Below are positions 60,601-64,000 of a stretch of DNA of 64,000 bases, in pieces. Source of the stretch: Aphidius gifuensis (lineage: Eukaryota > Arthropoda > Insecta > Hymenoptera > Braconidae); assembly GCF_014905175.1 (NCBI RefSeq), contig NC_057788.1:11353446-11417445 (forward strand). The letters run 5' to 3'. The translations under genes and the position numbers were made by a program. The notes under the pieces are model-generated. The model made no database searches and was not told where the DNA came from. It saw only the letters and a program-made list of their open reading frames with translations. Positions within the stretch are counted from its first letter, which is position 1. The number at the start of each line of letters is the position of its first letter.

Positions 60601-61380
60601 AATTGGTGTTAATTGATAGCTACTTATATCAAATATACCAGATATTTCAGTTGGTTTTGATGATACATCAAAGTGTTTTCTTTCAGATCTTTTTTGACAA
60701 TTATTTTCTTTATTTTCTTGACATTTTAATGATGATAATGATTGTTGATTATTGTTAAATGTTTGTTGTATATTATTATCATTTGTTGGTGCAAGAATTC
60801 GTGTTTTTGTTTTTGTTTGTATTTTTTTTGCTTGAGTAGCTGTTGTTATAATGGCAATGTCATGTTTTATTCTACGTGAATCAATCAATTGTAGTGTATC
60901 ACGCCATGATCCAGCTTCTTTTGGAGTCCATGATATTGTTAGCTCTGCTTGACTCTCAGATGGAATGCTTACTGTCCATGGATTTAACAATATTTTTCTC
61001 TCATCTGGAGGCAGCTTTGAGACTTTAACCTGCAAAAAAAAGGGATAAGTAAATTTGGCATTGCATGAGGAGATTGTTTGATGTTCAATTAAGATTAAAA
61101 CATACATCTAGCTGTCGATTGCCTGGATTTTTAATTAACAATGTTGTTGATGCTGATGAATTGACAGTTGTCTCAAGATTTATATGAGTTTGAGGCTGAA
61201 ATGGCGCCAAAACCAGAACTGACTGGGGCTCTGAATGATCTGTTGACAATTTTTGAGGCTTTCTTGCCTCTGGAGTAACATTTATCTATTAATTTATCAA
61301 AAAAATACATTAATAAACAACATAAAGTCACAGAAATTATAAAATAAACAATTGGGTTAATGACAAACCTGGAAAAACAT
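54601..61380 (-). CDS. asp: Abnormal spindle (ASPM) with an in-frame TAG inside the IQ array
   Basis: Three exons: 61380-61369 (MFFQ), 61285-61106 and 61029-54601. The N-terminus (MFFQ-INVTPEARK, LIKNPGNRQLDVKVSKLP, ELTISWTPKEAGSWRDTLQL) is the ASH domain and parallels the Drosophila asp start. A long Ser/Asn/Gln-rich linker follows, then the spindle core (WIFQQEMEFKKWLNELLTPP), a calponin-homology region (DLRDGVRLCRVMELITGLKT, about residues 890-1000), some 37 IQ calmodulin-binding repeats, and a C-terminal HEAT-like part. Asp bundles and anchors microtubule minus ends at spindle poles. The codon at 56232-56230 is TAG after residue 1663, between repeats 25 and 26 (NNYIQ*RKACIVIQ). The same frame then stays open for 542 codons. 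Read through it, the protein would be about 2206 residues. Confidence 0.93.
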
Positions 61381-62214
61381 TGTTTTTTTTTCTTTGTTAA
61401 TAACAAGGTTGATTAAATATTATTTTATCACTAAATACTAAATTGTTGTTAACATTTTGAGACACTTTTAAGACACTTTTAATAAAACAATAAATAAATA
61501 AACTTTTATAAAGTACAGAACGCTTGGGATGAATCCGGTTTTTTTGTCGTTTTTGATGACAAACGGTTGAGTGTGTGTGTGCGTGATAAAATTTGAATTC
61601 TCAACTGTTTACGTGTGTTCCTAAACTCACCAAGATGGCGATCAATATGGCGGCGATAATTCCTTTTGCGTGTTCGTAAACCACTTTTTTTGAATCACTA
61701 TTTTTTTTTTCAGACAAATTGAGGGTTTTATTGCAAGTAGCAAGTAATAATTTTATAATTTTTGGCTTTTAAACGAGGAAAAAAAAAATAAATAATTTTT
61801 ATACTTTATAAAGCTAATTTTTGAAATACTTTTATAAAGTCAATTTTTTAAATTATTTTATTAATGATTTGAAAGAAAAAATGTTTGAATTAATAATGCC
61901 AGCAACAATATAAGAAGTTGAATAGGTATTAAAAATTCTAAATAAATAATATTATAAAAAAATAAATAATATTTAATCGTTTTATTTATTTGACTTTTTT
62001 TTTTTTTATCAGGTAATTTAGGTATCTTAAAATAACAAAAAACAAAATATGAAAAAATGATATTTCAAGGGAATATTTTAATGATAAGAACAAAATTGTT
62101 TTTAAAATTTTAATAAAATTATATTTCACAAAGATATATAATTATTTATTTATTTTTAATTAATTATAAGGTGAAAAAATCACCATAAATCCAGGTTTTA
62201 ATTAGCTGATGAAT
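61381..62214. other. asp promoter region and 3' flank of the right-end secreted-protein gene
   Basis: 61500-61700 holds the asp promoter, including AAGATGGCG motifs described separately. 61960-62115 is one of three related copies of a T-rich repeat that also occurs at 63505-63610 and 63845-63995. Confidence 0.5.
61630..61658. promoter_or_regulatory. Two ATGGCG-type motifs upstream of asp
   Basis: CCAAGATGGCGATCAATATG is followed directly by a second ATATGGCGGCG about 250 bp upstream of the asp start codon. AAGATGGCGGC is the YY1/Pho-like element frequent in housekeeping and cell-cycle promoters. Assignment rests on the motif and position. Confidence 0.45.
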
Positions 62215-62789
62215 TTATTCCCAAAGGGACCAATCGATATGTTGTGGTTTAGCAGGACCTGAATAAATAAAGAAGCAAAATTAACGCAATTGATAAAAAA
62301 AAAAAAAAAAAAATGCAATTATTCCGGTAATAAACTTACCCATTTTGCTGTTGATATAAAAGCAGAGATGTAAAAATGGTCCATCAATTTTTAATGTCTC
62401 ATAGAGGTCAATTGTTTGATTTACTGGAACATTTTCGTGGGACCAGACAAGTTTATTGTTTGGACCTTCAAACAGCTAAAATGACATGTAAGAAAATAGA
62501 TAATATAAAAAAATCTTTTTTAATAAATAAATACCTTAATGTTGACCCATTGATAAAAAATAGGTTGAACGTTGTATACCAAACGTATTTCACGCTGATG
62601 ATATGATTCGTGTCTTGTAAGTGTAATTACTTGACAATTTGAATCATCGGATTCATGTGTAGTCGGATTATATGTTTTACTGTCTCCATATGCTATCTGT
62701 TTCGTGTCCCAAGCTCTGGCATTTACTATAAATGCCAAAATCAATACGCAAATAAATTTCGTTGAAATCATCATCTTCAATGAATTCAA
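62215..62789 (-). CDS. Small secreted protein, family not recognised
   Basis: Three exons (62789-62535, 62475-62340, 62258-62215) with good splice sites (AAG|GTATTT, TTTAG|CTG, ATGG|GTAAGT, TTCAG|GT) join in phase to 144 residues. The N-terminus is a signal peptide (MISTKFICVLILAFIVNARA; an upstream ATG adds six residues). The mature protein looks beta-rich (QIAYGDSKTYNP, CQVITLTRHESYHQREIRLV, QWVNIKLFEGPNNKLVWSHE, LYETLKIDGPFLHLCFYINS). It has only two cysteines, which could form one disulfide, and one N-glycosylation sequon in VNQT. The end is DWSLWE. The flanking repeat suggests a tandem family. I do not recognise it, and no function is claimed beyond secretion. Confidence 0.78.
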
Positions 62790-64000
62790 TAATTGAAAGT
62801 TATTAGAAATAATTTAATTTTTTTTTACGTATATATATATTATTTCTTTTATTGTATTTAATAAATTTTTACAAATATTGGTAAGAAATTTTCAAAAGAC
62901 TGAAATAAAAACATTTTTTTTAATTTGCTTTTAAAGTGAACTGATAATTTTTAAGGATTATTTGTCAAGACGTGATTGGCGAACGTTGTGCATTACTATG
63001 TATTTTATTATTTTTTATTTATCTAAAATAAAAATATGCATATATGACTACAGACTATAAAATTTAATCGTAAAACCACGTTAATTTTATATAAAAAAAA
63101 AAACATACATATATAAACTTGTCAAAAATATTTTAACTTTTAGATAAAAAAAAATACGTTTATTTATTATTTTTTGTTTTTTTTTTTAATTTTTATTTAA
63201 TTGAATTTTCGATATTTTTCATGAGGTGATGATGTTTGTATATTAAAAGCTATGGTCGTCAATGAGTTTTAATGACGATATTATTCTATAACAAAAATTG
63301 TGGAAGAATATGAACGTTCATTATTTTTAAATTTAATTTTAAAGTTCTTGAAAAAAAAAAATAACCGAAAAATATATTATCTATAAACTCAAAATTAATT
63401 TTTATTTTTTTTAGTGACTTAGATCAATAATTTTTTAAATTAAGCATACCAGTCGTAAGCTATGAAATAGATACAGTCTCTTAAAAATAAAATAGATATA
63501 TTATTTATAACCGTTTTATCTATCAATTTTTTTTTTTTTATCAGGTGATTTAGCTATTTAAAAACACAAATATTTCAAGAAAATTATTTTTTATATAAGC
63601 AACGTGAATAAAAAAGCGAAAATGTAGAAAGTTTTTTTTATATTATTGACATCAATTGTTTCATTTACTTAAGCATCTTCTTGGTACTTTCATCTAATAA
63701 CTTTCATCATAGTTGGATCACCTGTAAACAGCTAAAATAATTTTTAAATAGATTTTTTTTTATAAATAACTATACATTTAATAATTTTTTAAAACTTACA
63801 ATTTAAGTGATACGAAAAAAATAACACCCTCAAAATAAAAAAAAAGATAATATTTATTAGTTTTATTTATTGAACTTTTTTTTTTATCAGGTGATTTAGG
63901 TATTTTAAAATAAAAAAAATAAAACATGAAAAAATTATATTTCAATAGAATATTTTATTGATAACAACGAAATTGCGTTTTAAAATTTTAACAATACCAC
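62790..64000. other. Upstream flank with decayed copies of the secreted-protein locus
   Basis: No intact gene. Near 63655-63735 the minus strand shows an acceptor-like TTTTAG followed by CTGTTTACAGGTGATCC (reading LFTGDP and then stops), resembling the exon-2 start of the intact gene (LFEGPN). Two flank-repeat copies lie in this interval. Elsewhere AT-rich, with no other feature seen. Confidence 0.5.
63655..63735 (-). pseudogene. Possible exon-2 remnant of a second secreted-protein copy
   Basis: ATTTTAGCTGTTTACAGGTG on the minus strand aligns with the intact gene's ATTTTAGCTGTTTGAAGGTC. The following frame is closed after about a dozen codons. Similarity is short, so this is tentative and rests partly on the neighbouring flank repeats. 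Confidence 0.4.

Larger units (their letters stand above)
61960..63995. repeat. Three copies of a ~110-150-bp flank repeat around the right-end secreted-protein gene
   Basis: Copies at 61960-62115, 63505-63610 and 63845-63995 share TTTTATCAGGTRATTTAGGTAT-type sequence, then TTTAAAATA and ATATTTCAA. The first lies just downstream of the gene's stop codon (minus strand). The other two lie upstream with no intact gene between them, which is what remains when tandem gene copies decay. Confidence 0.65.

Noticed and set aside
1..64000. CRISPR arrays, operons and bacterial-type signals
   Set aside because: The window is intron-containing eukaryotic DNA; the only regular array (34805-35740) has no spacers of CRISPR type.

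Overview
The window is eukaryotic nuclear DNA, very AT-rich, with short AT-rich introns, GT-AG splice sites and protein-coding genes of insect type. The gene set (liprin-alpha, a MEG2-type tyrosine phosphatase, Mo25, abnormal spindle with a Drosophila-like N-terminus) together with the extreme AT content suggests a hymenopteran, possibly a small parasitoid wasp. The species placement is inference. All exon coordinates below come from reading splice sites and checking that phases join; there is no transcript evidence.

Left arm, 0-28 kb, is ordinary gene-dense sequence: the first coding exon of an F-box gene running off the left edge (-), FMC1 (+), a small membrane protein (-), an 18-exon liprin-alpha gene (+), the glycine-cleavage T-protein AMT (+), an F-box/leucine-rich-repeat protein (-), and Ptpmeg2 (-), a SEC14-domain tyrosine phosphatase.

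Middle, about 28-50 kb, is an accessory island. It holds a 1.4-kb inverted-repeat (foldback/MITE-like) element and solo relatives, a small secreted-protein gene with a truncated paralogue, a 6-copy tandem repeat, a tRNA-derived SINE candidate, and a LINE-like tail. It also holds broken pieces of housekeeping genes (SMC4, fumarase, valyl-tRNA synthetase, eIF5A). A block of about 7 kb (33.5-41 kb) is recognisably repeated at 44.3-48.2 kb. Inside the island are two well-formed multi-exon genes: an eIF5A-like gene whose hypusine loop is missing, and a complete secreted inhibitory-type serpin.

Right arm, 50-64 kb: Mo25 (+) faces the large abnormal spindle gene asp (-). asp carries an in-frame TAG in the middle of its IQ-repeat array, with an intact 542-codon frame after it. 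At the right edge is a small secreted-protein gene (-) with decayed copies of itself or its flank upstream.

The strongest points to follow are the asp internal stop, the hypusine-less eIF5A paralogue, the duplicated gene-fragment island with an unprocessed fumarase pseudogene flanked by ~160-bp direct repeats, and the two families of small secreted proteins.
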